64,000 nucleotides of DNA from Alphaproteobacteria bacterium (GTDB taxonomy: Bacteria; Pseudomonadota; Alphaproteobacteria; RF32; CAG-239). Positions 33,644 to 41,530 of this stretch are shown here, piece by piece. Positions within the stretch are counted from its first letter, which is position 1. Each line of letters starts with the position of its first letter. The notes below the pieces were generated by a model, which saw only the letters and a program-made list of their open reading frames with translations, did no database searches and had not been told where the DNA came from. The stretch is from contig JAGBLF010000024.1 in NCBI GenBank assembly GCA_017635595.1, positions 1-64,000 on the forward strand. The letters run 5' to 3'. The position numbers and the translations under genes are program-made.

Positions 33644-34429
33644 TTATACCGCCACTTTGGCTTTTATTGTATCATAACTCTGATAATTTACCAACTCAAA
33701 GTCTTCATACACAAAATCATTAATATCCTTAACATTCGGATTAATTTTCATCTGCGGCAACGGATACGGCGTATGCGAAAGCTGTTCCCTTACCTGCTCG
33801 AAGTGATTATGATAAATATGCGTATCCCCCAAAGTATGAACAAACTCACCCGGTTCATAACCGCAAACTTGAGCGATCATCATTGTTAAAAGCGCGTATG
33901 AAGCAATATTAAACGGCACGCCTAAAAACATATCACAGCTGCGTTGATACAGCATACAACTTAATTTATTGTTTGCCACATAAAACTGGAACATCATATG
34001 GCACGGCGGCAAATGCATCTCGGCAATTTTACCGACATTCCACGCCGATACAATCATCCGACGATCATTCGGATTCTTTTTCAAGGTTTCTATAACCTGA
34101 GCGATTTGGTCAATTCCCTCGCCGTTCCAATTACGCCATTGCGAACCGTAAACCGGTCCTAATTCGCCGTTTTCGTCGGCCCATTCGTTCCAAATACGCA
34201 CTCCGTGATCTTGCAGGTATTTAACGTTGGTATCACCTTTTAAAAACCACAGCAGTTCATAAATAATACTTTTAAGATGCACTTTTTTCGTGGTAACCAG
34301 CGGAAAACCTTTGCTCAAATCAAAACGCATCTGGCGACCGAAAACCGAACGTGTTCCCGTACCGGTTCGGTCCATTTTATCGACACCGTTCTCCATAATA
34401 TCTTTCAGTAAATCCAAGTACTGTTGCAT
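33644..34429 (-). CDS. thyA: Thymidylate synthase
   Basis: The 261-residue protein methylates dUMP with methylene-tetrahydrofolate. It contains [28 protein letters not shown], the catalytic Cys in [31 protein letters not shown] and the ending GDTHIYHNH. It is 3 bases downstream of folA, which regenerates the dihydrofolate it produces. Confidence 0.97.
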   Translation of the reverse strand: MQQYLDLLKDIMENGVDKMDRTGTGTRSVFGRQMRFDLSKGFPLVTTKKVHLKSIIYELLWFLKGDTNVKYLQDHGVRIWNEWADENGELGPVYGSQWRNWNGEGIDQIAQVIETLKKNPNDRRMIVSAWNVGKIAEMHLPPCHMMFQFYVANNKLSCMLYQRSCDMFLGVPFNIASYALLTMMIAQVCGYEPGEFVHTLGDTHIYHNHFEQVREQLSHTPYPLPQMKINPNVKDINDFVYEDFELVNYQSYDTIKAKVAV

Positions 34430-34432
34430 TGT

Positions 34433-35005
34433 TTACTTTCCTTCCGTTTCTAAATAGTTCAGAATCTTTTTAACCAGCGATTGTTCAACAAAATCGCCTT
34501 TTTTCAGCCACACGGTAGTGGTTATGTTATCTAAATCGAATTTTGCCGGCAGTTGCATATAGTTTTGCTGCATAATATCAACGCTTTTATGCACCGATAT
34601 CGGCTGTCCTTCCAAATCGGGATTAAGTGTGCCGTGATACAAGCAGTCGACAACAATATCCGGACGCATATCCGGTGTTGAAAAAAACAACTCATAAATC
34701 GACGCACCGCCGGAAATATACAAATCTTCAGGATAATCTTTGAGCTGCCGAATATCATTGACGACGAAATGATTTTCTTTATCCGAAACCTCATAATTTT
34801 TATCAAAAGTTACGACTGCAAATTTGCGATTAGGCAATGTTCGTCCCGGAAAACTCTCATAAGTTTTTTGACCGACAACAAGTGTTTGTCCGAGTGTTAA
34901 ATTGCGAAAACGTATGGTATCCGATTTAATCTGCCACGGAATGGTCGGGCCGATACCGATGATATCATCGCCTTCGTGACGGCACCAAATAGCAACTTTT
35001 GTCAT
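34433..35005 (-). CDS. folA: Divergent dihydrofolate reductase
   Basis: The 190-residue protein follows the DHFR layout: VAIWCRHEGDDIIGIGPTIPW (normally ALI..IG....LPW), FRNLTLGQTLVVGQKTYESFPGR, NRKFAVVTFD and LYISGGASIYELFF. It reduces dihydrofolate with NADPH. The catalytic acidic residue after the PW motif is probably Asp 29 (SDTIRFR). The sequence is more divergent than thyA, and the C-terminal third is unusual. GGTGAGGA precedes ATG 35005. It is encoded just upstream of thyA on the same strand. Confidence 0.82.
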   Translation of the reverse strand: MTKVAIWCRHEGDDIIGIGPTIPWQIKSDTIRFRNLTLGQTLVVGQKTYESFPGRTLPNRKFAVVTFDKNYEVSDKENHFVVNDIRQLKDYPEDLYISGGASIYELFFSTPDMRPDIVVDCLYHGTLNPDLEGQPISVHKSVDIMQQNYMQLPAKFDLDNITTTVWLKKGDFVEQSLVKKILNYLETEGK

Positions 35006-35023
35006 TTTATCCTCACCATAAAA

Positions 35024-35064
35024 AATCTCCGATGCTATCAGTATATGATAACCGCGGAGATTTG
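35024..35064 (-). terminator. Hairpin after the small Cys-rich gene
   Basis: AAATCTCCG/CGGAGATTT flanks an inner TATCA/TGATA stem; on the minus strand it ends in GGAGATTTTTTA. It separates the small gene at 35098 from folA. Confidence 0.65.
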
Positions 35065-35097
35065 AAAGTATAATTGAAAGTTAACTAACAGATTTTA

Positions 35098-35262
35098 TTA
35101 TTCGGATTTCTCGCCTGCCTTATGAGCAGTGACCTTCTCGGATAATTCACTCTCCTCATAGTTGCGATCCATATTTTCCGGATACGAGCAGCCGCAGTTA
35201 TCATCATCCGAACAATCACATTTGTTTTGATAGTTATAAGTCCAGTGTTTGGTTATTTTCAT
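35098..35262 (-). CDS. 54-residue Cys-rich small protein
   Basis: ATG 35262 is preceded by AAAGGGGATCC and opens a frame of 54 codons ending TAA TAA. The product starts MKITKHWTYNYQNKCDCSD and has the Cys pattern CxCSDDDNCGC within residues 14-25, then an acidic and Lys-rich tail. The four closely spaced Cys suggest metal binding or disulfide knotting. The function is unknown; it is probably cytoplasmic because there is no signal peptide. A hairpin terminator follows. Confidence 0.65.
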   Translation of the reverse strand: MKITKHWTYNYQNKCDCSDDDNCGCSYPENMDRNYEESELSEKVTAHKAGEKSE

Positions 35263-35326
35263 TTTGGATCCCCTTTCCTAAGCAAAAATAATACATAAAA
35301 AATTTTTTTAAAGATTATAAAACACT

Positions 35327-35360
35327 AAGAGCGGCAATCCGGTTAAGGATTACCGCTCTT
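35327..35360. terminator. Terminator after gene at 35364
   Basis: Stem AAGAGCGGCAATCC/GGATTACCGCTCTT (one mismatch) with a 6-base loop. Confidence 0.8.
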
Positions 35361-35363
35361 ATC

Positions 35364-35861
35364 TTAAAAGTCTTCCGTGTCAGGGTAAAACCTTTCAACA
35401 CAGAGTTTGTTGTTCACTTCGCTTAAGGCATAAACCTTATTGTTATAGCAAATATTGCTGCCGACGGGTACAAACTTGATTGTTTGCACGTTGTACCAAT
35501 TGACACCATTATCCTCGGTAAACACCTGCTGTTGGCAATCTTTGATGATTTGCCCCAGAGACTTTTTAGAGCGCAAATGGCAAAACATGCCACCATTCAG
35601 GTAAATCTTGAACACGTTATACGCGCGGCCTGTGACCGGACATTCTTTAATCCAAGAAATTTTGTTTGTGTCCTTAAAAAGCTCCGGAGGAAATTCTCGA
35701 CTGACACCGGTGTTGTACTTTTTCAGCGCTTTCTGAAAGTCTTTCAGATTAAGCCAACGATAGTGTCTGGTCTTAGAAAAATCGTCCAACAAAACGAGAG
35801 CGAACTCTTTACTGCTGCTCTTGAACCCCGTCCAAGATAACAGCCAACTTAATAGATTCAT
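35364..35861 (-). CDS. Unknown 165-residue protein
   Basis: I do not recognise the family. The product is basic and probably globular, with a short hydrophobic start (MNLLSWLLSWTGF) and several Trp, Tyr and Cys residues (ECPVTGRAYNVFKIYLNGG, FCHLRSKKS). The leader lacks a Shine-Dalgarno sequence. Its promoter (TTGACA-17-TAAAAT at 35890-35918) and its own terminator make it a single-gene unit. It belongs to the group of eight stand-alone genes described in the findings. Confidence 0.65.
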   Translation of the reverse strand: MNLLSWLLSWTGFKSSSKEFALVLLDDFSKTRHYRWLNLKDFQKALKKYNTGVSREFPPELFKDTNKISWIKECPVTGRAYNVFKIYLNGGMFCHLRSKKSLGQIIKDCQQQVFTEDNGVNWYNVQTIKFVPVGSNICYNNKVYALSEVNNKLCVERFYPDTEDF

Positions 35862-35889
35862 ATATGTAGATAATTAATTTTGTAGCTTG

Positions 35890-35918
35890 ATTTTACATAG
35901 TTTTTATTTTTTTGTCAA
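35890..35918 (-). promoter_or_regulatory. Promoter of gene 35364-35861
   Basis: Minus-strand TTGACA (35913-35918), 17-base spacer, TAAAAT (35890-35895); the ATG is 28 bases downstream. Confidence 0.7.
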
Positions 35919-35923
35919 ATAAA

Positions 35924-35955
35924 AAATGCACTCCCCGCTAAAGGAGTGCACTTTT
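35924..35955 (-). terminator. Terminator after the WG-repeat lipoprotein gene
   Basis: Stem TGCACTCC/GGAGTGCA with an A-run and T-run on the flanks, 13 bases past the stop at 35968. Confidence 0.9.
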
Positions 35956-35967
35956 ATAAGAGATAAT

Positions 35968-36663
35968 TTAGAGTGGCCAATTCACATTGATAACACCGAT
36001 TTCGCCGGTTACATTGAGCTTTTTAAGTTCTCGCTCAAGTTCCTTTGACGATGTATCATAGCGTACGCCCTCCGAAACGCCGTCTTTGTCATACATAACA
36101 TAGCCGTCTTTATCATAAGTGACAACAGCCGACATTGAACCGTTTTTGACAATAAACAGCTTATCAAACTTTCTTGGTGCCAAGCCATGATGTTGCGTCG
36201 TTACCGCACCCCACTTACCAGCTGAATTCAAGAAGATGACATCGTCAGTAATCTTAATGTCCGTAAACGGTCCGGTTACAGAAGTTTTTCCAACTTCCCA
36301 AAGATGGATACCGCCTTTCGAATAGATGAAAGCATATTCCGGTACATCGGAATGCTTGATTGAATCAATCACAATGCCCTCTATGATAGGATATCCGCCT
36401 ACCAATATCGTCGCTTCTCCAGCCGGCCCCGTCGTCGCAATGACAGCATCATTGTACTCCGAATTCTCCTCGATTTTTGTAAATTTCGGTAAAAGAACGA
36501 CTTGTCCGATACTGTCTTTCAACCCCAACAGACCATTTTGTTCAAACAGCGTGTAGGCACCGACCTTCATCTCACTCTTCTTGTCATCACAAGAACTCAA
36601 CACACCTGCGGCCGCAATCATCAACACAGCGGTCAGCAAACAGAAAAATACATTCTTCTTCAT
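35968..36663 (-). CDS. Lipoprotein with WG-type repeats
   Basis: A signal peptide with lipobox ends LSSCDDKK (lipidated Cys near residue 24). Two or more WG-like repeats follow: NGLLGLKDSIGQVVLLPKF and GKWGAVTTQHHGLAPRKFD. The style of the lipobox and tail (SSCDDKKSE) resembles Bacteroidota lipoproteins. ATG 36663 is used because the signal peptide begins there; an earlier in-frame ATG at 36699 would add 12 non-signal residues. There is no Shine-Dalgarno sequence. The promoter is TTGACA-17-TAATTT (36732-36760). The function is unknown. Confidence 0.7.
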   Translation of the reverse strand: MKKNVFFCLLTAVLMIAAAGVLSSCDDKKSEMKVGAYTLFEQNGLLGLKDSIGQVVLLPKFTKIEENSEYNDAVIATTGPAGEATILVGGYPIIEGIVIDSIKHSDVPEYAFIYSKGGIHLWEVGKTSVTGPFTDIKITDDVIFLNSAGKWGAVTTQHHGLAPRKFDKLFIVKNGSMSAVVTYDKDGYVMYDKDGVSEGVRYDTSSKELERELKKLNVTGEIGVINVNWPL

Positions 36664-36731
36664 TTTTTCAAGGATTTTAATGAAACATAGATACCACAAT
36701 AGTAGTATAAATTATTGATTATGCAGAACTG

Positions 36732-36760
36732 AAATTAACGCATCTTTTTAATTTTGTCAA
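36732..36760 (-). promoter_or_regulatory. Promoter of the WG-repeat lipoprotein gene
   Basis: Minus-strand TTGACA (36755-36760), 17-base spacer, TAATTT (36732-36737), about 68 bases before the ATG. Confidence 0.65.
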
Positions 36761-36795
36761 TCAAAAACGGTTTAACCTTCTTAAAACGACACAAA

Positions 36796-36828
36796 AAAAA
36801 AGAAGTTTCAATCTGAAACTTCTTTTTT
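36796..36828 (-). terminator. greA terminator
   Basis: Perfect 15-bp stem AAAAAAGAAGTTTCA/TGAAACTTCTTTTTT with a 3-base loop, 6 bases after the greA stop. Confidence 0.95.
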
Positions 36829-36833
36829 AATTT

Positions 36834-37307
36834 TTATTGCCATTTGACTTCTAAAATCTCGTATGATTTTTTACCGTTAGGTGCGGCATACTCAGCTGTT
36901 TCGCCGATTTCTTTACCGATTAAAGCTTTAGCTAACGGCGATGATAACGAAATCTTATTTTTTTCGATATCGGCTTCATAATCGCCGACAATTTGATATT
37001 CGCTTTCTTCATCGGTATCGGTGTTGGCCACTAAAACGGTTGCCCCGAATCGAACAATATCGCCACTCATTGTTGTCGGATCGATAACTTGGGCTCGACT
37101 GATAACGGCTTCCAGTTCTTGAATACGTCCTTCATTAAAAGCCTGTTTTTCTTTAGCGGCAGAATATTCGGCATTTTCCGATAAATCGCCTTTTGCACGT
37201 GCTTCGGCAATTTCGGCAATAATATTCGGGCGCTCTTCACCTTTACGTCTTTTCAATTCTTGTTCCAACTGCTCATAACCGAACTTTGTCAGCGGAAATT
37301 TATCCAT
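36834..37307 (-). CDS. greA: Transcription elongation factor GreA
   Basis: The 157-residue protein has the GreA coiled coil (EQLEQELKRRKGEERPNI then IAEIAEARAKGDLSENAEY), whose tip acidic residues (DLSENAEY) enter the RNA polymerase channel to rescue backtracked complexes. The C-terminal FKBP-like domain is IVGDYEADIEKNKISLSSP to GKEIGETAEY. ATG 37307 is chosen because GGGAGGA lies just upstream and the family start (MDKFPLT) fits. An upstream in-frame start at 37328 is not needed. Confidence 0.95.
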   Translation of the reverse strand: MDKFPLTKFGYEQLEQELKRRKGEERPNIIAEIAEARAKGDLSENAEYSAAKEKQAFNEGRIQELEAVISRAQVIDPTTMSGDIVRFGATVLVANTDTDEESEYQIVGDYEADIEKNKISLSSPLAKALIGKEIGETAEYAAPNGKKSYEILEVKWQ

Positions 37308-37377
37308 TTTTTCCTCCCTTATTAACAAATAAAAAACCCCTATAAAAATATATAGGATGTTTCACAAAGTTAGAAAA

Positions 37378-37414
37378 ATCCGACTGTAAAATATCACTAT
37401 TTTACAGCCGTCTT
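37378..37414 (-). terminator. Terminator after the repeat lipoprotein gene
   Basis: Inverted repeat CGACTGTAAAAT/ATTTTACAGCCG with a T-run on the minus-strand 3' side. Confidence 0.6.
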
Positions 37415-37504
37415 TCTATGTATCATTTGTTTGTACTATAATACGAATAAATTTTAAATCAAGTAATTTTACAAACTTTATTCACTTTATCCTTATCGAT
37501 TAGT

Positions 37505-37996
37505 TCAGTATTTTTTCTTATTCGGGTTTATACCGCCGTGTGATATTTTTGTACTGCCGCCCGATTTTGTTTCCAGAGCTTTCGGCTTATACTTCTTCGG
37601 AGCTTTCGGTTTATACTTTTTCGGCCCGGCTTTCATAACCGAGTGTTTCGGTTTATACTTTTTCGGCCCGGCTTTCATAACCGAGTGTTTAGGCTCATAC
37701 TTTTTCGGCCCGGCTTTCATAACCGAGTGTTTCGGCTCGTACTTTTTCGGTCCGGCTTTTAAAACCGAGTGTTTCGGCTCATACTTTTTCGGGGCTTTTG
37801 CAGGCTTGATATCATGCTTAGCCGGCTTCGGTTTCTTTACTTTATGCGTTTCTTTGCGGTAGAAATGCGAATCGTAATGATAAACGTGATTGGTGCGGCT
37901 CTGACGGGCATAATAGTTCGGATGTACGCCGGTATCAACATAATAACAGCCGCTTAAGCACATTATTGCAATAAATGCTGCCAAAAATTTTTTCAT
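37505..37996 (-). CDS. Lipoprotein with 14-residue Lys-rich repeats
   Basis: A signal peptide with lipobox (MCLSGCYYVDTG, Cys at 17) precedes a strongly basic protein of 163 residues. Residues about 70-130 carry four or five copies of AGPKKYEPKHSVMK (42-bp unit, period verified at 37637, 37679, 37721 and 37763) and then PKKYKPKAPKKYKPK. The family is unknown. Charge and lipid anchor suggest binding to peptidoglycan or LPS. It is followed on the same strand by similar Tyr-rich lipoprotein neighbours. Confidence 0.75.
   Translation of the reverse strand: MKKFLAAFIAIMCLSGCYYVDTGVHPNYYARQSRTNHVYHYDSHFYRKETHKVKKPKPAKHDIKPAKAPKKYEPKHSVLKAGPKKYEPKHSVMKAGPKKYEPKHSVMKAGPKKYKPKHSVMKAGPKKYKPKAPKKYKPKALETKSGGSTKISHGGINPNKKKY
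37600..37800 (-). repeat. 42-bp tandem repeats in lipoprotein gene
   Basis: Four near-identical 42-bp units with the shared aaccgagtgtt at 37637, 37679, 37721 and 37763 code AGPKKYEPKHSVMK. These are coding repeats, not CRISPR. Confidence 0.9.
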
Positions 37997-38015
37997 AGTT
38001 TTTCATCCTTATATA

Positions 38016-38384
38016 TCAGTGTTTGCCGTGATGATGGCCGCCGGAATGTCCGTGCGGTCCGCTATGGCGAGGCGGGTTATGGTGCGGTGCATAACGATGA
38101 GGCGGTGTACGATAATGCCGCGGGTAATGGTGCGGGCGGTGATATAAAGGCACCGGTATAAAAGGACTGTCATAATAAATAATATCCGGACCACTGTCAA
38201 CATACACAACCGAAGGGTGCGTTTCGTAATAAACCGTTGCCGGCTGTTGAACCGAATATGTTGACGCACTGCCGGTCGTATAATATGTCGGTGCTGGTTG
38301 CGTGTAGTATACTTCCTCCGTAGGTACGGTATAATAACAACCGCCGAGCATCGGTATTATCATTAATAAACATATTTTCTTCAT
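38016..38384 (-). CDS. Tyr/His-rich lipoprotein
   Basis: The 122-residue protein has a lipobox (IIPMLGGCYYTVP, Cys at 16). Its Tyr/Thr/Pro-rich centre has repeated YY pairs, and its His/Pro/Arg-rich tail ends HGHSGGHHHGKH, which may bind metal. It lies 19 bases upstream of the repeat lipoprotein gene and shares its start style (MKKI, GCYY), so the pair is probably one operon. The function is unknown. Confidence 0.7.
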   Translation of the reverse strand: MKKICLLMIIPMLGGCYYTVPTEEVYYTQPAPTYYTTGSASTYSVQQPATVYYETHPSVVYVDSGPDIIYYDSPFIPVPLYHRPHHYPRHYRTPPHRYAPHHNPPRHSGPHGHSGGHHHGKH

Positions 38385-38588
38385 TTTACGTCTCCTTACT
38401 GTTGTTATTGTGCAACATAATTTTTCTGTTGTAAATATAAAATATATACATTCAGGTATGTATATTTAATTTTATCCGTTTTTTATAAAAATTATGCTTG
38501 ACATTTAGTGCATATTATGTAAAAAAGTCTTCGTATTTGCTTTTGTTGTCTCTGTTATATTTTGGTAAAACTCCGCAACAGTTCAAGA

Positions 38589-38594
38589 TATAAT
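38589..38594 (+). promoter_or_regulatory. -10 box upstream of the tRNA-Ser region
   Basis: A perfect TATAAT lies about 16 bases before the tRNA-like sequence at 38610. A -35 box is weak (TTGGTA at 38562 gives a long spacer). Confidence 0.45.
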
Positions 38595-38609
38595 GAGTAT
38601 GTAGATACT

Positions 38610-38655
38610 GGAGAGGTGGCAGAGTGGTTTAATTAGAGCGGTCTTGGAATCGTAG
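38610..38655 (+). pseudogene. Truncated tRNA-Ser(GGA)-like sequence
   Basis: The first 25 bases (GGAGAGGTGGCAGAGTGGTT onward) are identical to the start of tRNA-Ser(UGA) at 38772. An anticodon arm with loop CTTGGAA (GGA) follows, but its 3' half does not pair and no variable arm, T arm or acceptor 3' end follows. It is a broken tRNA, interrupted by GC-rich palindromic sequence (GTAGCGTAGCGCAG). Confidence 0.75.
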
Positions 38656-38771
38656 CGTAGCGCAGATGGCGAACGAGAAAATTCCTTGAATTTGCGAGTT
38701 GAGCCTAAATCGTCGATAAAACGATAGTTTTATTCGGTTTTCTCACCGGTCTTTACGTTGAAAAAAGCGAT

Positions 38772-38861
38772 GGAGAGGTGGCAGAGTGGTTTAATGCAGC
38801 GGTCTTGAAAACCGTCGTGGGAGCGATCCCACCCAGAGTTCGAATCTCTGCCTCTCCGCCA
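38772..38861 (+). tRNA. tRNA-Ser (anticodon TGA)
   Basis: Complete class II tRNA of 90 bases: acceptor GGAGAGG/CCTCTCC, anticodon loop CTTGAAA (TGA), a long variable arm with GTGGGAGCGATCCCAC and T loop GTTCGAATC. CCA is encoded at 38859-38861. Confidence 0.97.
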
Positions 38862-38870
38862 ATTGTTGTT

Positions 38871-38897
38871 AAAAAGTGCCTTTTAAGGCACTTTTTT
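38871..38897 (+). terminator. Terminator after tRNA-Ser(UGA)
   Basis: Stem AAAAAGTGCCTT/AAGGCACTTTTT followed by further T residues, 10 bases after CCA. Confidence 0.92.
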
Positions 38898-39103
38898 TGT
38901 ATTCGAACTCTGGGGAAAAGAGTTCGACGCCGAATGAGAGGCGAACGAAGTGCGCCGGTAAGCGACAGCGAACGAATGAGAAGGAGGAGCCTTTTGTTGC
39001 TTTGAAAACCTACCTAAAATCAACCAAAAGAATAAGAAAAAAGCTTTCTTATTCTTTTGATACTTTTATTTTCTGATTTCAGAGTATTATCTCTTATCGC
39101 AAA

Positions 39104-40738
39104 TTATTGAAGTGCCGTTGTATTATTTTTTTCTATCTGCGTAATCTCACCGTTATCATCTATCCGATACTTAATGTAATCATACGGAAAATCAATATTA
39201 TTTCCATGTATGTAAAATACATTATCCTCCTCATTCGGATTAATAATATTAAAGCCAAAATCGCCGGCAATAATTTTGCCTATTTGAATATATGATAAGA
39301 CAGAAGGTAAATCCTCACTATTTTTCTTTTTCATAAAAAAAGGAACTTTCGCCTGCTCAATCACTAAATTGTTATGTCCATACATGCCGTCATAATTAAA
39401 CAGTTCGCCATGATCTGCCGTAATGTATATGCTATGCTTTTTATCACCATTTAAGTTTTCAAATTCTTCAACCATTTTATTTATTACCATATCGGTATAA
39501 AGCAAGGCGTTATCATAGGTATTTTGATAATATTCGAATTTATCTTTGCTCTCTGCCGCCGGTTTAAATTTTTCGAATTCGTCCTCACGTCCTTTGTAAC
39601 GATTTTCAAACGGAGAATGAGGAGAACGCATATGCAAAACAACAAAATTTTTACCCTTGCTAAAATCAACTTCATGCAACAATTTTGCCAGACCTTCATC
39701 ATGATATCGGCTGAAAAACAATAAGCGCATATCATTTGTAACCACTTTATCCAAATTTTTCATACCATAGCTCATTGTCAAACGAGATTCTTGATTGGAA
39801 AAGTAATAGGTTTTAAAGCCTGCTTGTTTTGCCAATCTGAAAAGATTTGCCGTTTTTGCATTAACTTCATTCATATTTGCGGGCTCACGTACACCGTTGA
39901 AAAAGAGCAATGAAGAAGTAGCCGTGGCAATTCCGCCCGATATACCGAGCGATATTTTCCAATCGGAATTATTTTTAATTCTTTGTGCCATTAAAGGAAA
40001 AGTCTCGCGATTATACCCATATATCTGCAAATGAGGTGCATATAAACTTTCGCCGAAAATTAATAATATATTTTCTGTTTCCGATTTTTCGGACGGAGCA
40101 ACGGTATATGGCTTATATTCAACGCTAAGAGTCTGGTAGCCATCCGGCAGATAACGAAAGAAAAAATAAGAAAACGTACTTATGCTGTTGCGCAAACTCG
40201 GACGAGTTATACTCGGCTGAAAATACCAAATACCCTTTGAATGTGAAAGTGCCCTATACGGCTTATGCAATGCCATGTATAATACAACAAGCCATATCCA
40301 TTTAATCTTAGTCATTTGATATTTTTTGAAAACATATATACACAGTCCGTACAGCAATAGCAATAATGGTGTGTTAAACCATGTATGACGTAAATAAGAT
40401 ACATCAAAAATATCTTTTGTTTCTCGGGTTATATTCATTAAATTACTTGCCTCTAACGGTGTCCCGAAATAAGACAAATAATTTAATTGAATTAATTGCA
40501 TGAGGAATATGATTATAATAAGCAAAAAAGTAACAAAACTACCGGCAAGAGACAGCAAGAATCCAAACAACAAAACCCCGCCAAAAAACAGGCTCTCAAA
40601 ATATATAGGCAAATCAAAAATCGTTTTAAGAACAAAATCAGGTAAAAAAACAGCGATGGCAAAAATTATTACAAACAAAAAATTATAACCTATCTTTTCT
40701 ATATTTTGCGGTCTGAGATAGTTTGCAATATTGATCAT
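39104..40738 (-). CDS. Phosphoethanolamine-transferase-like sulfatase-fold membrane enzyme
   Basis: The 544-residue protein has five N-terminal helices and then a periplasmic alkaline-phosphatase-fold domain. It resembles EptA/CptA/LtaS enzymes: ENILLIFGESLYAPHLQIYGY (metal-binding Glu), a Thr-rich segment GGIATATSSLLFF that should hold the Thr nucleophile, VVLHMRSPHSPFENRY and the late YITADHGELFNYDGMYGH with Asp-His metal ligands. It probably transfers phosphoethanolamine, or a similar group, to lipid A, core LPS or another envelope glycan. It is monocistronic. Confidence 0.8.
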   Translation of the reverse strand: MINIANYLRPQNIEKIGYNFLFVIIFAIAVFLPDFVLKTIFDLPIYFESLFFGGVLLFGFLLSLAGSFVTFLLIIIIFLMQLIQLNYLSYFGTPLEASNLMNITRETKDIFDVSYLRHTWFNTPLLLLLYGLCIYVFKKYQMTKIKWIWLVVLYMALHKPYRALSHSKGIWYFQPSITRPSLRNSISTFSYFFFRYLPDGYQTLSVEYKPYTVAPSEKSETENILLIFGESLYAPHLQIYGYNRETFPLMAQRIKNNSDWKISLGISGGIATATSSLLFFNGVREPANMNEVNAKTANLFRLAKQAGFKTYYFSNQESRLTMSYGMKNLDKVVTNDMRLLFFSRYHDEGLAKLLHEVDFSKGKNFVVLHMRSPHSPFENRYKGREDEFEKFKPAAESKDKFEYYQNTYDNALLYTDMVINKMVEEFENLNGDKKHSIYITADHGELFNYDGMYGHNNLVIEQAKVPFFMKKKNSEDLPSVLSYIQIGKIIAGDFGFNIINPNEEDNVFYIHGNNIDFPYDYIKYRIDDNGEITQIEKNNTTALQ

Positions 40739-40908
40739 TTACGTAGTCTCCTGTCGTATCAAAAAAATCATACATACCAATTTTATGGTACAAACCGATG
40801 TTTAAAGCAATCACTTTTTATGTATTCGGGCTTTCTGTGTAAAATATCAAAATTATCAGTAAAATCAATATATTAAAGAACGCTTTTGCATCTTAGGATA
40901 TTAAAGCA

Positions 40909-40936
40909 AAAAAAGCACCCTCCCGGGTGCTTCTTT
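40909..40936 (-). terminator. Terminator after tRNA-Ser(GCU)
   Basis: Stem GCACCC/GGGTGC with flanking A and T runs, immediately 3' of the tRNA on the minus strand. Confidence 0.85.
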
Positions 40937-40939
40937 TAG

Positions 40940-41027
40940 TGGCGGAGCGTAGAGGACTCGAACCTCTGCACCGTTATTCGCGGTGACGGATTAGCAATCC
41001 GCTGTATTACCACTCTACCAACGCTCC
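40940..41027 (-). tRNA. tRNA-Ser (anticodon GCT)
   Basis: The minus strand folds as a class II tRNA: acceptor GGAGCGT/ACGCTCC, anticodon loop TTGCTAA (GCT), a long variable arm ACCGCGAATAACGGT, T loop GTTCGAGTC and encoded CCA. Confidence 0.96.
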
Positions 41028-41158
41028 ATAACGCAATCATATTTAACTTATGTTTTCCCTCTCGTCAACTAATTTTTTTAATTTTATGCAATTATTTTTA
41101 TCCTTATTGAAAATCAATATCCCGTAATTATTTCTAATATCATCACGGGAGGTATATT

Positions 41159-41473
41159 ATGGAATTATATTTAATCATTTCGTTATTTTTTATCTATTTA
41201 ATTACAACCGCCTTAATAGAAAGCAATTTAGTCAAACGCATTTGGACTACGGCTTTTATTGCCGCATTTATCTGTGCATCGCTCGCCCTTATTTTATTGC
41301 GTGTTACTCATCAGGATGTGATGATGCAGGCCGATACTTTCAACTGGTATTATATGATGTATATTTCCGGTTCGATTACAGCGGTTTTGGGAATCGTTAA
41401 CTTGTGGATTTATCGTCAGCCGCTGTGGCACTTATTTTTTTCGGAACAGAGCTCTGAAAATAATAAAGAATAG
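41159..41473 (+). CDS. Small three-helix membrane protein
   Basis: The 104-residue protein has three hydrophobic helices (LYLIISLFFIYLITTALI, TAFIAAFICASLALILL, MMYISGSITAVLGIVNLWIY) and a charged C-terminus. GGGAGG lies upstream of ATG 41159. The family is unknown. It lies 57 bases upstream of the FAD oxidoreductase on the same strand. Confidence 0.65.
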   Translation: MELYLIISLFFIYLITTALIESNLVKRIWTTAFIAAFICASLALILLRVTHQDVMMQADTFNWYYMMYISGSITAVLGIVNLWIYRQPLWHLFFSEQSSENNKE

Positions 41474-41530
41474 TTGCAGATTTTGATTTTTGCCTTATGA
41501 TATCTCTCATCTGTCAAGGAGAGATATCAC

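Larger units (their letters stand above)
38385..38771. other. Intergenic region with tRNA promoter and broken tRNA-Ser copy
   Basis: AT-rich leader DNA with a TATAAT box (38589-38594) is followed by the truncated tRNA-Ser(GGA)-like sequence and about 110 bases of palindrome-rich sequence up to tRNA-Ser(UGA). No protein gene is seen. Confidence 0.7.

Noticed and set aside
37600..37800. Regular repeats that could suggest CRISPR
   Set aside because: The 42-bp units are contiguous, without spacers, and encode a lipoprotein.
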